64,000 nucleotides of DNA. It comes from CANIGN01 sp041391385 (lineage in GTDB: Bacteria > Bdellovibrionota > UBA2428). Position numbers and translations under genes: made by a program. Below the pieces are notes generated by a model, which was given only the letters and a program-made list of their open reading frames with translations, was not told the DNA's origin and searched no databases. The stretch spans positions 310,001-374,000 of the forward strand of contig JAWKOD010000004.1 in the NCBI GenBank assembly GCA_041391385.1, written 5' to 3'. How positions within the stretch are numbered: the first letter of the stretch is position 1; the number at the start of each line of letters is the position of its first letter. This document shows, in pieces, positions 17,666 through 26,127 of this stretch.

Positions 17666-18724
17666 ATGAAGTCAACACTTGCACGCCGCCCGCATGAAAT
17701 TTTTGGCTTCGATACGTTCTTAAACGAACTTAAGTCCTTAGGCTTCACTTTTAAGTTAGCATCGGATTCTAAGCTTTCAGAAAATTGGAAAAACTTAGAA
17801 AACCCGTTGTCTTCTACATTTAAAGAACCCTCGAAGTGTGACTTCTGTTACCACAGCAAAAAAGTGGGACTCCAAGAGAATTGGGGTTTAGTATTTAGAG
17901 ACTCTAAAAGCACGACTGAGGTCGCTGCTAACGAAATCCTTATTGATTGTGCAGATGCGGCTATGGATTTTTTGCTTCGCAAAATGGCCGTTAAAGAGTG
18001 GGTTGGCGAAGGTGAAAATCATACGACTGCGTATAAGTCCCAAGTAAAATTTTCTGCAGAAGATGGCGTCGTTATGGGTCCAGCTTGCGAAATTGGCGAA
18101 GGTGTTGTTCTTGAAGCAGGTGTACGTATTGGTGCACGCGTAAAGATTGGCAAGGGAACTCGCATTGGAACGGGAAGCCGCATTGCGGATGATACCGTTA
18201 TTGGTGATAATTGCTACTTTAGAGGACCTGTCAGTATTGGCGGTCACGGCTTTGGTTTTATTAGTTATCCGAAATCGCCCCTACCTAGACATCGAATTCA
18301 TGTTGGAAGTGTGCTGATTGGTGATGGTGTGCAATTAGGTTCTTTTGTGTGTGTGGATCGCGGAGTCTTTGAAGATACCGTTATTGGAAACTTTGCTGCT
18401 ACTGATAACATTGTTCAAATTGCACATAATTGCCGTGTCGGAAAACATAATATTCTTTGTGGTTTTGTAGCACTTTCGGGGTCTACTGTTTTGGGTGACT
18501 ATGTCACTTTAGGGGGACTCGTTGTAAGTAAAGGACACTTAACCGTAGGAAACAAAGTTCAGATAGGTGCCTTTAGTGCACTTACAACAGACGTTCCTGA
18601 CGGTGCTATGTTGCGAGGCGTGCCTGCTCGACCTATTCGCCACGATTTAAAAATCATGGCGATTCAAGATAAGCTTCCTGAAATTTATAAGCAGCTAAAA
18701 GGCTTTTTAAAGGAAGACGTATGA
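17666..18724 (+). CDS. lpxD: UDP-3-O-acylglucosamine N-acyltransferase LpxD
   Basis: Adds the second acyl chain to the UDP-sugar precursor of lipid A, using an acyl carrier protein thioester. An N-terminal uridine-binding domain (about 1-115) is followed by a left-handed beta-helix of hexapeptide repeats (VVLEAGVRIGARVKIGKGTR and onward). The likely catalytic histidine is His254 in QIAHNC. The family signature GGHGFGF is present. The length of 352 is normal. The end overlaps lpxA by four bases (ATGA). fabZ, which often sits between lpxD and lpxA, is absent. Confidence 0.95.
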   Translation: MKSTLARRPHEIFGFDTFLNELKSLGFTFKLASDSKLSENWKNLENPLSSTFKEPSKCDFCYHSKKVGLQENWGLVFRDSKSTTEVAANEILIDCADAAMDFLLRKMAVKEWVGEGENHTTAYKSQVKFSAEDGVVMGPACEIGEGVVLEAGVRIGARVKIGKGTRIGTGSRIADDTVIGDNCYFRGPVSIGGHGFGFISYPKSPLPRHRIHVGSVLIGDGVQLGSFVCVDRGVFEDTVIGNFAATDNIVQIAHNCRVGKHNILCGFVALSGSTVLGDYVTLGGLVVSKGHLTVGNKVQIGAFSALTTDVPDGAMLRGVPARPIRHDLKIMAIQDKLPEIYKQLKGFLKEDV

Positions 18725-19512
18725 CATCGAAGCAATCTCTGATTCACCCAACAGCTATTATTGAAGAGGGTGTTGAGTTAGGTGATGGTGTTACTGTAGG
18801 GCCTTACGCTCATATTATGAGTGGAGCTAAAATTGGGGCTCGTAGTAAAATTCATTCACATGTTGTGATTTGGGGAGCTTGTACGATGGGTGAAGACAAT
18901 GAAATCTTTCCTTTTTGTACGCTAGCGCCTCCACCGCAAATTATTGGAGACTTAAGCCCTGAGGGGAAAGTCGTTATTGGAAACAAAAACATTATTCGCG
19001 AACGAGTTGAGATTCATCGCGGAAGTAAAAAAGAAAATCTTCTAACGAACGTTGGAAACGAGAACTACATTATGTCCAACGTGCATATCGCACATGACTG
19101 CGTTGTAGGAAGTCATATCGTAATAGCTTCTAAAACTGGCTTAGCGGGGCATTCTAAGATTTCAGACTTTGCTGTTGTCAGCGGAGGCTGTGGCATCTCG
19201 CAATTTGTTCGAGTGGGTAGCTATACCTTTTGTGCAGGACATACGCGTTTTGAAAAGGACCTTCCGCCTTTTTTGTGTGCAAAAGAATTTTCAGAAGTAA
19301 CCGGACCTAATTTAGTGGGGATGAAGCGCGCTGGTTTTTCTACAGAAGATATTCGTGTTGTGAAAGAAATCTATAAGGGACTTTATGTGGAAAAAAGGCT
19401 TTATCGCGAGCAGCTCGAAAAACTAAAAGAGCGTTTTGCAGGACAAGCTGTCTTTGAAACATTTTATACATTTGTAACGGCTTCTAAGGTCGGAATTATG
19501 AGGAACGCATAA
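18721..19512 (+). CDS. lpxA: UDP-N-acetylglucosamine O-acyltransferase family LpxA
   Basis: First acyltransferase of lipid A synthesis. It has a hexapeptide-repeat beta-helix from the start (IHPTAIIEEGVELGDGVTVG) and a short helical C-terminal domain. The catalytic histidine falls exactly at residue 125 in VHIAHDC, as in E. coli LpxA. The length of 263 is normal. An oxidoreductase resembling GnnA follows immediately; if it supplies a 3-amino sugar, this enzyme would form an amide rather than an ester. That substrate preference cannot be read from the sequence by eye. Confidence 0.95.
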   Translation: MTSKQSLIHPTAIIEEGVELGDGVTVGPYAHIMSGAKIGARSKIHSHVVIWGACTMGEDNEIFPFCTLAPPPQIIGDLSPEGKVVIGNKNIIRERVEIHRGSKKENLLTNVGNENYIMSNVHIAHDCVVGSHIVIASKTGLAGHSKISDFAVVSGGCGISQFVRVGSYTFCAGHTRFEKDLPPFLCAKEFSEVTGPNLVGMKRAGFSTEDIRVVKEIYKGLYVEKRLYREQLEKLKERFAGQAVFETFYTFVTASKVGIMRNA

Positions 19513-20532
19513 GTGGCTGCACGAACAACTCAGGCTCATAAATATGTACTCGTAGGTGCAGGTAACGTTGGAAGAAGCTTAGTTAAAGATATTTTGGTGG
19601 CAGGTAAAAGACTCAATACGAGTTTAGCGGCCATTATTGATCCTGATTCTACAAAGGCACGCCCTTTTTATCAGTTAGTGGGTGAAAAAGTTCCGACCTT
19701 TTCAAGTCTTGAGCAGTTTAAGAAGGAATTCGAAGGTCCCTGTGATTTTGCTTTAGTTACGGTTCCAGCTCAAATTCGAGTTGAGATGGTTATGAAGCTA
19801 CTTGATAGCGGAATGCACTGCTTGGTTGAAAAGCCACTTGCGTTTAGTGCGCGTGAGGCGCAGATGATTCGCGAGAAGGCACGGAACAAAGGACGGCATG
19901 TTCAGGTGATATTGCCTCAACGTTGGACACTCGCGCATTTGTGGAGAGATTTTAAACCCAATAAGGGGCCATGGACTTTAAACTCTATTCGTACTGGACC
20001 TTTTGTGCCCAGAGCGTCAGATGTTGATATCGTTTTTGATTACGTTGTGTCAGACATCGACATGTTTGTTTTGTTAGATGAGGTTTATGGCTTTTCTCCC
20101 ATCAAAGGTATTCGATCTTGGGGCAGAAAAGTTCGATCTAATTTTTATGATTGGATGAGTTTGGCTATTGAGTTGGAGAATGGCGGAATTTTTCGTTTTT
20201 TCGCGAGTCGTCTCTCAACAACGTCGATGCATACCTGGGAAATCACTGGCCCTCAATGGCACGGGACAATGGACTTTAGACGCGAAACTTTTCAGCGCTT
20301 TTGTAAAGTTGGCGGAAGCTTAAATGCTTTCGATGCCACCAGTAAGTCAGGCCAGGCGGGTCTGCCGATAGAATTAGAGCTTATGACTTTTTTCTCCAGC
20401 ATAAAAAATGGAGTTTATAGAGGTAAATACGATCTTAAGGAAATTTCGACTTTAGGTGTGAAGAGTCGCAGTGTGATACGAACACATGAAATTATCGATG
20501 AAATTCTTAAGGTTATGAAAGTGGTTGAATAA
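19513..20532 (+). CDS. Gfo/Idh/MocA-family oxidoreductase, GnnA candidate
   Basis: NAD(P)-dependent sugar dehydrogenase of the Gfo/Idh/MocA family: N-terminal Rossmann fold (YVLVGAGNVGRSLV) and the family motif LVEKPLA around residue 117, followed by the alpha/beta sugar domain. The GTG start directly follows the lpxA stop. In Acidithiobacillus, GnnA of this family lies between lpxA and lpxB and oxidises UDP-GlcNAc at C3, so that GnnB can add an amino group. Bdellovibrio lipid A is reported to contain such 2,3-diamino sugars. Position and family make a GnnA role plausible. The partner aminotransferase GnnB is not in this window, so the symbol is withheld. Confidence 0.75.
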   Translation: MAARTTQAHKYVLVGAGNVGRSLVKDILVAGKRLNTSLAAIIDPDSTKARPFYQLVGEKVPTFSSLEQFKKEFEGPCDFALVTVPAQIRVEMVMKLLDSGMHCLVEKPLAFSAREAQMIREKARNKGRHVQVILPQRWTLAHLWRDFKPNKGPWTLNSIRTGPFVPRASDVDIVFDYVVSDIDMFVLLDEVYGFSPIKGIRSWGRKVRSNFYDWMSLAIELENGGIFRFFASRLSTTSMHTWEITGPQWHGTMDFRRETFQRFCKVGGSLNAFDATSKSGQAGLPIELELMTFFSSIKNGVYRGKYDLKEISTLGVKSRSVIRTHEIIDEILKVMKVVE

Positions 20533-20547
20533 GCAACTGATGAAGTT

Positions 20548-21732
20548 ATGAAGAAAATACTTGTTTCTGCCGGAGATCCCAGTGGAGATCAGTTACTGGC
20601 TCATATTATTAAATCCATAAATGAAAGTTCTCCCGGGCAATTTGAGTTTTGGGGTTTAGCGGGACCATTGTGTGAGCGCCAGGGGGTAAAACTTTTGGTG
20701 AGTTCAAAGGACGTTGCGGTCGTGGGTGCTTTTGAAGTCGTTCGAAACGCCGGAAAAATTTTTGGGGCTTTAACAAAACTTGCAGCGGCCTTAAAGGAAA
20801 GTGATTCGCTTTTGTGCGTAGATTTTCCAGATTTCAATTTTCGACTCGCTGGAGTTGCTAAAAAATTAAAGAAACCTGTTGATTACATTGTGGCTCCGCA
20901 AGTTTGGGCATGGCGTGGTGGCCGGATTAAGGTAATGCGGACATGGCTCAGGCGCTTGTATCCCGCGCTTCCTTTTGAAGAAGAACTTTTCAAACAACAA
21001 GGAGTGGATGCAAAGTTTTTGGGGCATCCGATTCGAGATGTTTTACCTGTGCGCAATCGCAGAGGGGCCCGAGAGGTTTTGAATCTTAAGGAAGAAGAGT
21101 TGATTTTGGCTATCTTTCCGGGTTCAAGGACTTCTGAAATTAGACGTAATTTGCCTTTGATGATTGAGAGCTGGGAGCAGTTCAAAAAGAATCAGGCACG
21201 ATGGGGTGTGAAAAAAGAGTGGACAGGGCTTTTAACGGTAGCTCAAGGTTGGAAATTAGAAGAACTCGCTGCACTTTTACCCAAAAAACTAGCACCTGTT
21301 TTTTCAGAACTTCTGAAAAAAGAGTGGAAAGTTTCTTTTCAGAATCATGCAAGTCTCATGGCAGGTGATTTTGGTTGGATTACCTCGGGCACAGCCAGTT
21401 TAGAGGCGGGTTACTACCAGTTGCCGCATGTTTTAGTTTATAAGCTCAATCCATTTTCAGTGATGATATTAAAATCAATTAGCTCTTATTTTAAAGATCC
21501 TAATTCATTTGCGGGCTTGCCAAATATTCTCTTGCAAAAGAGAGTTGTACCCGAGCTCCTTCAGTCAGATCTGACTCCTCGAAGATTAGCTTTCGAGACT
21601 TTGGACTTATTGCAAGATGCACATCGTTTGGATGTGATGAAAAAATACTTACGTTGGATTCCCAAAAAACTGGGTGAAGTGGGAGTCTCTAAACGTATTG
21701 CAGATGATCTTGTTCAAGAGTGGAGTCGATGA
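20548..21732 (+). CDS. lpxB: Lipid-A-disaccharide synthase LpxB
   Basis: Glycosyltransferase (GT19) that joins two acylated glucosamine units, acting at the inner face of the cytoplasmic membrane. The N-terminus shows VSAGDPSGDQLLAHII, a variant of the family AGEASGD motif. Further on are PQVWAWRGGRIK, the FLGHP motif and FPGSR. The C-terminal part contains the acceptor/nucleotide loop ITSGTASLEAGYYQLPHVLVYK. The length of 394 is normal. lpxK begins inside its last codons (ATGA overlap), so the two are translationally coupled. Confidence 0.95.
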   Translation: MKKILVSAGDPSGDQLLAHIIKSINESSPGQFEFWGLAGPLCERQGVKLLVSSKDVAVVGAFEVVRNAGKIFGALTKLAAALKESDSLLCVDFPDFNFRLAGVAKKLKKPVDYIVAPQVWAWRGGRIKVMRTWLRRLYPALPFEEELFKQQGVDAKFLGHPIRDVLPVRNRRGAREVLNLKEEELILAIFPGSRTSEIRRNLPLMIESWEQFKKNQARWGVKKEWTGLLTVAQGWKLEELAALLPKKLAPVFSELLKKEWKVSFQNHASLMAGDFGWITSGTASLEAGYYQLPHVLVYKLNPFSVMILKSISSYFKDPNSFAGLPNILLQKRVVPELLQSDLTPRRLAFETLDLLQDAHRLDVMKKYLRWIPKKLGEVGVSKRIADDLVQEWSR

Positions 21733-22682
21733 ACCCTTTACAGGTACTCTATTCTTTCGGATTATCCTTTGATCGAAAATTAAAAAAGCAAAAACGTTTG
21801 CTCCACCCTGTGTTGAGTGTAGGCAATATTAGTGTTGGTGGACGTGCTAAAACTCCGCTCGTTATAGATATTTGTAAGAATCTTAAGGAAAGAGGCTACC
21901 AGCCTGTTGTGTTAACCCGCGGATATGCACGTAAGATTTCATTGGATTATTGGCTATTGCCCGAAGCTCTTGAGGTTTTACAACGAGCCTCAGCTGATAA
22001 GAGTGGAGATGAAGCTTTGGAAATTTTTCTCAAAGCAAGGGTACCTGTCTTAGTAAGCTCCAATCGTGCTCTACAAGCCAAGAAGTATGCTCATCGTTTT
22101 GCCAATCCAAAAATTATTTTTGTTTTAGATGATGGCTTTCAGCATTGGTCTATAAAAAGAGATTTTGACTTGGTGGTCGTAAGCGATGCGGATTTTAAAG
22201 ATGGACTTTTGCCAACAGGACGGTTGCGAGAAAGCACTGAGGCCTTAAAGCGTGCAGATTGTGTTCTTCACCTTGATAAAGACTTAAAGAAGAATGTTTC
22301 TATTTTGAAGCATGAACACATTGAAAAAGATAAAGTGACTGCACTTACTACACGTGCAGGTTCTCAGAAGGCATATCTTGATTCGCTGACTAAAGTCTTG
22401 GGATTTGAAGTTCCTTTACTGAAGCTCAAGGATCATTTGGCCTCGGACGCACTCTTAGCAGAACTTTATGCGCTTGATGGGTCGGTGAAGCAGCTACTTG
22501 TTGGCGTAAAAGAAGCTGTGAAAATCTTTGGCCCTCAGCAAGTATTAGAATCAGCTACGCAAGCGCCAATAGCTCTGCACTTGAAACAACGTAGCTTCGA
22601 TGTTTTTATTGTTGAACTGAGTTTGGATTATGATCGCGAAGCTTTTTTTAAGTTATTGCAGCAAAAAGGTCTTTTGAAGTGA
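21729..22682 (+). CDS. lpxK: Tetraacyldisaccharide 4'-kinase LpxK
   Basis: Phosphorylates the 4' position of the lipid A disaccharide. The family pattern VGNISVGG followed by a KTP P-loop and LTRGYARK is present, as is the DDGFQHW motif. The P-loop reads GGRAKTP, where E. coli LpxK has GGNGKTP; the Gly before the catalytic Lys is Ala. I choose the ATG at 21729, overlapping the lpxB stop; a GTG at 21720 would add three residues. Whether the Ala variant is fully active is unclear. The rest of the fold looks intact. Confidence 0.9.
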   Translation: MNPLQVLYSFGLSFDRKLKKQKRLLHPVLSVGNISVGGRAKTPLVIDICKNLKERGYQPVVLTRGYARKISLDYWLLPEALEVLQRASADKSGDEALEIFLKARVPVLVSSNRALQAKKYAHRFANPKIIFVLDDGFQHWSIKRDFDLVVVSDADFKDGLLPTGRLRESTEALKRADCVLHLDKDLKKNVSILKHEHIEKDKVTALTTRAGSQKAYLDSLTKVLGFEVPLLKLKDHLASDALLAELYALDGSVKQLLVGVKEAVKIFGPQQVLESATQAPIALHLKQRSFDVFIVELSLDYDREAFFKLLQQKGLLK

Positions 22683-23617
22683 TGAGACTTTTAGGCGCTT
22701 TATTTTATAGGCTCATGCAAGTTTTTGGACTTGTGCTGAGAGTGACGCCCACTTGTATCAAGTCTGCTATCGGAACTGCAGGAGCTTTTTTATGGTTGGA
22801 CGTTGTTGGTTTTAGAAGACGCGTGGTTTTACTCAATCTTGCTTTCGCGTTTCCGCGAAATCCCGAAGAGTCTTCGACGGCTTTTAAGGAACGAATTTAT
22901 ACTTTAGCGAGAGCAAACCTTAAGAACTATTTTTTAGGTTTTTTTGAGGTTTTAGAAAAAACCACATGGTCTTATGAAACTTTTCAAAAAAAGGTGACCT
23001 TTGAGGGAATAGAACACATTCATAAAGTGATGGCCGATGGAAAGGGTGCTTTTTTCTTGGGTTCTCATATGGGTAATTGGGAAGTCAATCTCGCTCTTTC
23101 TCGCTGGGTTGGAAAACCTCTTTCTGTGATTGTTCGTTATGTGAGAAATTCTTTTTGGGATGAGGCCCTTAAACTTTCGCGAGAAAAGTTTGAAGTAAAC
23201 CTATTGCCCGAACAGTCTTCTGGCGTAGCGGCCTTGCGCGCTTATAAGAAAGGTCACATGGTGGCTTTTGTACTGGACCAGCATACAGGTGAGCCCCATG
23301 GCGTTTTGGCCCGATTTTTTGGACTTAAAGCATGGTCAGCAAAAGGCTTAGCGATTCTTTCTTCGCGACTCAATGCCAAGATCTTACCCCTTTATACTTA
23401 CCGCGCGAATGGAAAGATTAATGTTGTGGTACTGCCTCCTATGGAAATGGATGATTTGGGCGAGTGTCGTGAGGATGCTCAAATTTTAGAGCATGTTCAA
23501 AGATGCAATAACATGATCGAATCTTGGGTGCGTAAGTATCCCGATCAGTATTTTTGGATACATCGCCGCTTTAAAGCTCACTTTGACTACAAAACCGAAA
23601 AGCTCCCCTTCCCCTAA
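22682..23617 (+). CDS. Lipid A late acyltransferase, LpxL/HtrB family
   Basis: Membrane-bound acyltransferase that adds secondary acyl chains to lipid A. It has an N-terminal hydrophobic segment and the catalytic H-x4-E motif as SHMGNWE. It also has the FVLDQHTGEPHGV block and a C-terminal WIHRRFK, all typical of the family. The start overlaps the lpxK stop (TGATG). The length of 312 is normal. It is followed by a hairpin and a short tandem repeat that probably end the lpx transcript. LpxL and LpxM cannot be told apart here, so no symbol is given. Confidence 0.9.
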   Translation: MRLLGALFYRLMQVFGLVLRVTPTCIKSAIGTAGAFLWLDVVGFRRRVVLLNLAFAFPRNPEESSTAFKERIYTLARANLKNYFLGFFEVLEKTTWSYETFQKKVTFEGIEHIHKVMADGKGAFFLGSHMGNWEVNLALSRWVGKPLSVIVRYVRNSFWDEALKLSREKFEVNLLPEQSSGVAALRAYKKGHMVAFVLDQHTGEPHGVLARFFGLKAWSAKGLAILSSRLNAKILPLYTYRANGKINVVVLPPMEMDDLGECREDAQILEHVQRCNNMIESWVRKYPDQYFWIHRRFKAHFDYKTEKLPFP

Positions 23618-23678
23618 AAGGTACCTAGTTACTTTTTACATGCACCCGCTACCTTTTTACATGCACCCGCTACCTTTT
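23616..23678 (+). repeat. Hairpin plus tandem 21-bp repeat after the lpx genes
   Basis: An imperfect inverted repeat, 23616-23637 (eight pairs with one G-T), begins in the stop codon of the acyltransferase gene and ends in a T-run, so it may act as a terminator. It merges into two and a half copies of a 20-21 base unit, (AC)CTTTTTACATGCACCCGCT, at 23631-23650, 23651-23671 and 23672-23678. The copies are identical apart from one base. Function is unknown. Confidence 0.6.
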
Positions 23679-23705
23679 GACAGTCTCTGGCATTAACCTA
23701 CAGAA

Positions 23706-24170
23706 ATGGGAATATTAAATATACTTCCTCCAGCTCTTTTAAAAACGAAACTCTTTGAAGGCCTTGAACAGCCTGAATTAAAGGCTCTTGTAAATAAGAG
23801 TGAACTTAAGAGTTATGGCCAAGGCGATGTTGTTGTAAAAGAAGGCGATGAAGGCGATAGCTTTTATTGTGTCATTTCTGGCGCTGTCGACATTGTGATT
23901 GCCTCTGCAGCTGCAAATGATCCCGTTACCATAGCAACACTTCAAGAAGGCGGCGTAGTAGGGGAGATGGTTTTAGTAAAAAAGAATTTGCGTTCTGCAA
24001 GTGCTCTGGCTGCTAAAAAAAGTGAATTACTTTGCTGGCACTACAGTCAGTGCCTCGATCTTTTTAGTTCCAATCCAGTTCTTGGATATAAAGTCATGCG
24101 AAATCTTGCGTATTTAGTAGCGAATAAGCTTACAGATATGAACGTGCTCTATAAAGTGAAGCAATCTTAA
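23706..24170 (+). CDS. Single-domain cyclic-nucleotide-binding protein
   Basis: 154 residues consisting of one CNB domain with no DNA-binding or enzymatic partner domain. The opening FEGLEQPELKALV and the glycines of YGQGDVVVKEGDEGDSFY fit the fold. The phosphate-binding cassette region reads VGEMVLVKKNLRSAS, retaining Glu and Arg in roughly the expected places. It may therefore sense cAMP or cGMP, or be a degenerate structural version. It is likely a cytoplasmic adaptor acting through protein contacts. It lies 88 bases after the lpx block and overlaps the convergent transporter gene by four bases. Confidence 0.8.
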   Translation: MGILNILPPALLKTKLFEGLEQPELKALVNKSELKSYGQGDVVVKEGDEGDSFYCVISGAVDIVIASAAANDPVTIATLQEGGVVGEMVLVKKNLRSASALAAKKSELLCWHYSQCLDLFSSNPVLGYKVMRNLAYLVANKLTDMNVLYKVKQS

Positions 24171-25027
24171 TGACGTGAACTTAAGATAATCCCCAACGAC
24201 ATAAAAAATATACCAATGATTTTACGTCTCGTTAGAGGTTCCTTAAAAAATATAAACCCAAAACTCACGCTTAAGAATAAGACCATGGCACGTTTTACGG
24301 ATTCAACAGTGGCTGGATCAAAATAACTTAGTGAACTAAGTTGGCCAACTCCTGCAGTGAATGCAAAAACGGAGGCACCAATCCAATAGCGCCAAGGGGC
24401 TTGCTTTAGAGACATGTTCATTTCGCCATGAGGAATTTTATAAATTCTTTCAAGTGCTAGGCAGAGTGTTGTCATGCCGACTGTTTGCACAAGACCATGA
24501 AAAGGAATGCTGGCGTAGCGAAGGCTTCTTCTGTCGAGCAAAATTAAAATTCCACAGCAGAGCGCAGCGAAAGTCATCATAATGAGACCGCGGTCCACTT
24601 TGCTTTTTAGTTTTGGTATTCCATTTAAAATGAGAGCACCTGCGAATATGACCATGCCTCCTAGAATTTGAATAGGATGGATAGCGATATGAAAAAAAGG
24701 TTGGAAGAGGAGCGAAAAAGTTGGCGATAGCGCTAAGAGGGGAATGGCATTTGAGAGAGGTGAAATTTGTAGAGAACGCACTATAAGTAGATTGGCGGCA
24801 AGGTTAAATAGGATGTTACTTGCACCCCAAAAGCTATAAAGGTCGAGGTTCACTTCTTTTTGGGGGCTTAAAATGTACCAAAGTGCATAAAGAGGGATTT
24901 GAGCTCCCATTACTAGAGTCAAAATTCGATAAGGTGAGTAGGTGATAGCCAATTTTTTGCGACAGACATCAAGAACGGAAAAAGACACCGTACAGAGCAG
25001 TAAATAGAAAATGCCTAGTAGCCCCAT
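24167..25027 (-). CDS. EamA/DMT-superfamily membrane transporter
   Basis: 286 residues with about ten hydrophobic segments arranged as two five-helix repeats, as in the EamA drug/metabolite transporter superfamily. The second repeat ends with FIFFKEPLTRRKIIGIFFMSLGIIL, which matches the family's typical last two helices (only the pattern FKEPLT...G is diagnostic). The substrate is not predictable. It is encoded against the direction of the surrounding envelope genes and sits between convergent and divergent neighbours, so it is an independent transcription unit. Confidence 0.85.
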   Translation of the reverse strand: MGLLGIFYLLLCTVSFSVLDVCRKKLAITYSPYRILTLVMGAQIPLYALWYILSPQKEVNLDLYSFWGASNILFNLAANLLIVRSLQISPLSNAIPLLALSPTFSLLFQPFFHIAIHPIQILGGMVIFAGALILNGIPKLKSKVDRGLIMMTFAALCCGILILLDRRSLRYASIPFHGLVQTVGMTTLCLALERIYKIPHGEMNMSLKQAPWRYWIGASVFAFTAGVGQLSSLSYFDPATVESVKRAMVLFLSVSFGFIFFKEPLTRRKIIGIFFMSLGIILSSRH

Positions 25028-25090
25028 TTATTTAAGAATAAAGACTTCATAGCTTTTCAGCAATTTTCTTCCATGACAGAATGAAGATAA

Positions 25091-26107
25091 GTGAAAAAAT
25101 ATATCATCTTGTTTTTCGTTCTAGGGTGTGCCTCAAACTTAAAAGAAGAAGCAGAGTTGGGTGATGCCCCTGAAAAGATGCTTCAAAAAATTGAGGATGT
25201 AACACCTCCTGCTCCGCCAAAGATTGAAGCTGTTACTTCGAAGGTCGTTTCTAAAAAAAGCTCAAAAAAGTCAACTTCTAAGAAAACGTCTGAAACCAAA
25301 ATTGTTCCTCATAAATCAGTTGCTGGTTTTGTTGAAAAGTGGCCTTTTAGCGTAGGTGAAAAAGTTACTTATATTGTTCGCTATGGTCCTATTGAGGGCG
25401 GTAAGGCGAGCATGGAAGTCGCTCCTGTAAAAAAACTAGATGGAGAAGTAGTGCTTCATTACATTGCACGCGTTCGCAGCCATAAGTTCTTTGATTTGTT
25501 TTATAAAGTGGATGACACCCTTCAGACCTGGGTACGAATGAAAGATCACTTACCACTTCGACAAGAGATTTCTCAAAATGAAAGTGGAGAGTGGGGCCGC
25601 AGAGTTGTTATCTTTAATCAAAAAATTAAACAGCAGCATTTTTATAGCAGCACTACTCGCCCTAAACGTGAAACTAAAGTGATAGATGAGAAACACACAC
25701 TCTATAACAATCCTCAGGATATGTTTGGAGCTTATTTCTTTAGTCGCTTTGTTAAAAATCCAAAGAAAATTACTTTTCCTGTTCATGATCGCTTTAAGCA
25801 TTGGAACAACGAGTATGTTTTTGATGGACAAGAGGAAATCAAAACAAAGGCAGGCACCTTTCTGTGTAATCGTTATAAGGTTTTCACTCGTGTTCAGGGC
25901 AACTTGGAGCCAAAAGGCGATGCGCTTGTTTGGATGACAGCAGATGATCGAAGAATAATGACTAAGTTCAATGTGAAGATCCGGATTGGCTCAATTACAG
26001 GCGATCTTGTTGAGTATAAGCCGGGATCCCCGTGGGCGTGGCCAATCCCAGAATTTGCTACTCCGCTCAATCTAGATCCTTCAAAAGTAGTTGATAACGA
26101 TACTTAG
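25091..26107 (+). CDS. DUF3108-domain lipoprotein
   Basis: The GTG start gives MKKYIILFFVLGC, a lipoprotein signal with lipobox VLGC. A Lys/Ser/Thr-rich flexible linker (about residues 20-80) is followed by a DUF3108 domain: FSVGEKVTYIVRYGPIEGG, DTLQTWVRMKDHLPLRQEIS, and the C-terminal strand-rich part with AGTFLCNRYKVFTRVQG. DUF3108 proteins are periplasmic or outer-membrane-associated beta proteins of unclear function. The adjacent heptosyltransferase gene is 20 bases downstream, so a link to envelope assembly is plausible but inferred. Confidence 0.8.
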   Translation: MKKYIILFFVLGCASNLKEEAELGDAPEKMLQKIEDVTPPAPPKIEAVTSKVVSKKSSKKSTSKKTSETKIVPHKSVAGFVEKWPFSVGEKVTYIVRYGPIEGGKASMEVAPVKKLDGEVVLHYIARVRSHKFFDLFYKVDDTLQTWVRMKDHLPLRQEISQNESGEWGRRVVIFNQKIKQQHFYSSTTRPKRETKVIDEKHTLYNNPQDMFGAYFFSRFVKNPKKITFPVHDRFKHWNNEYVFDGQEEIKTKAGTFLCNRYKVFTRVQGNLEPKGDALVWMTADDRRIMTKFNVKIRIGSITGDLVEYKPGSPWAWPIPEFATPLNLDPSKVVDNDT

Positions 26108-26127
26108 TCAGGCGAAGCTCAGGGGTA

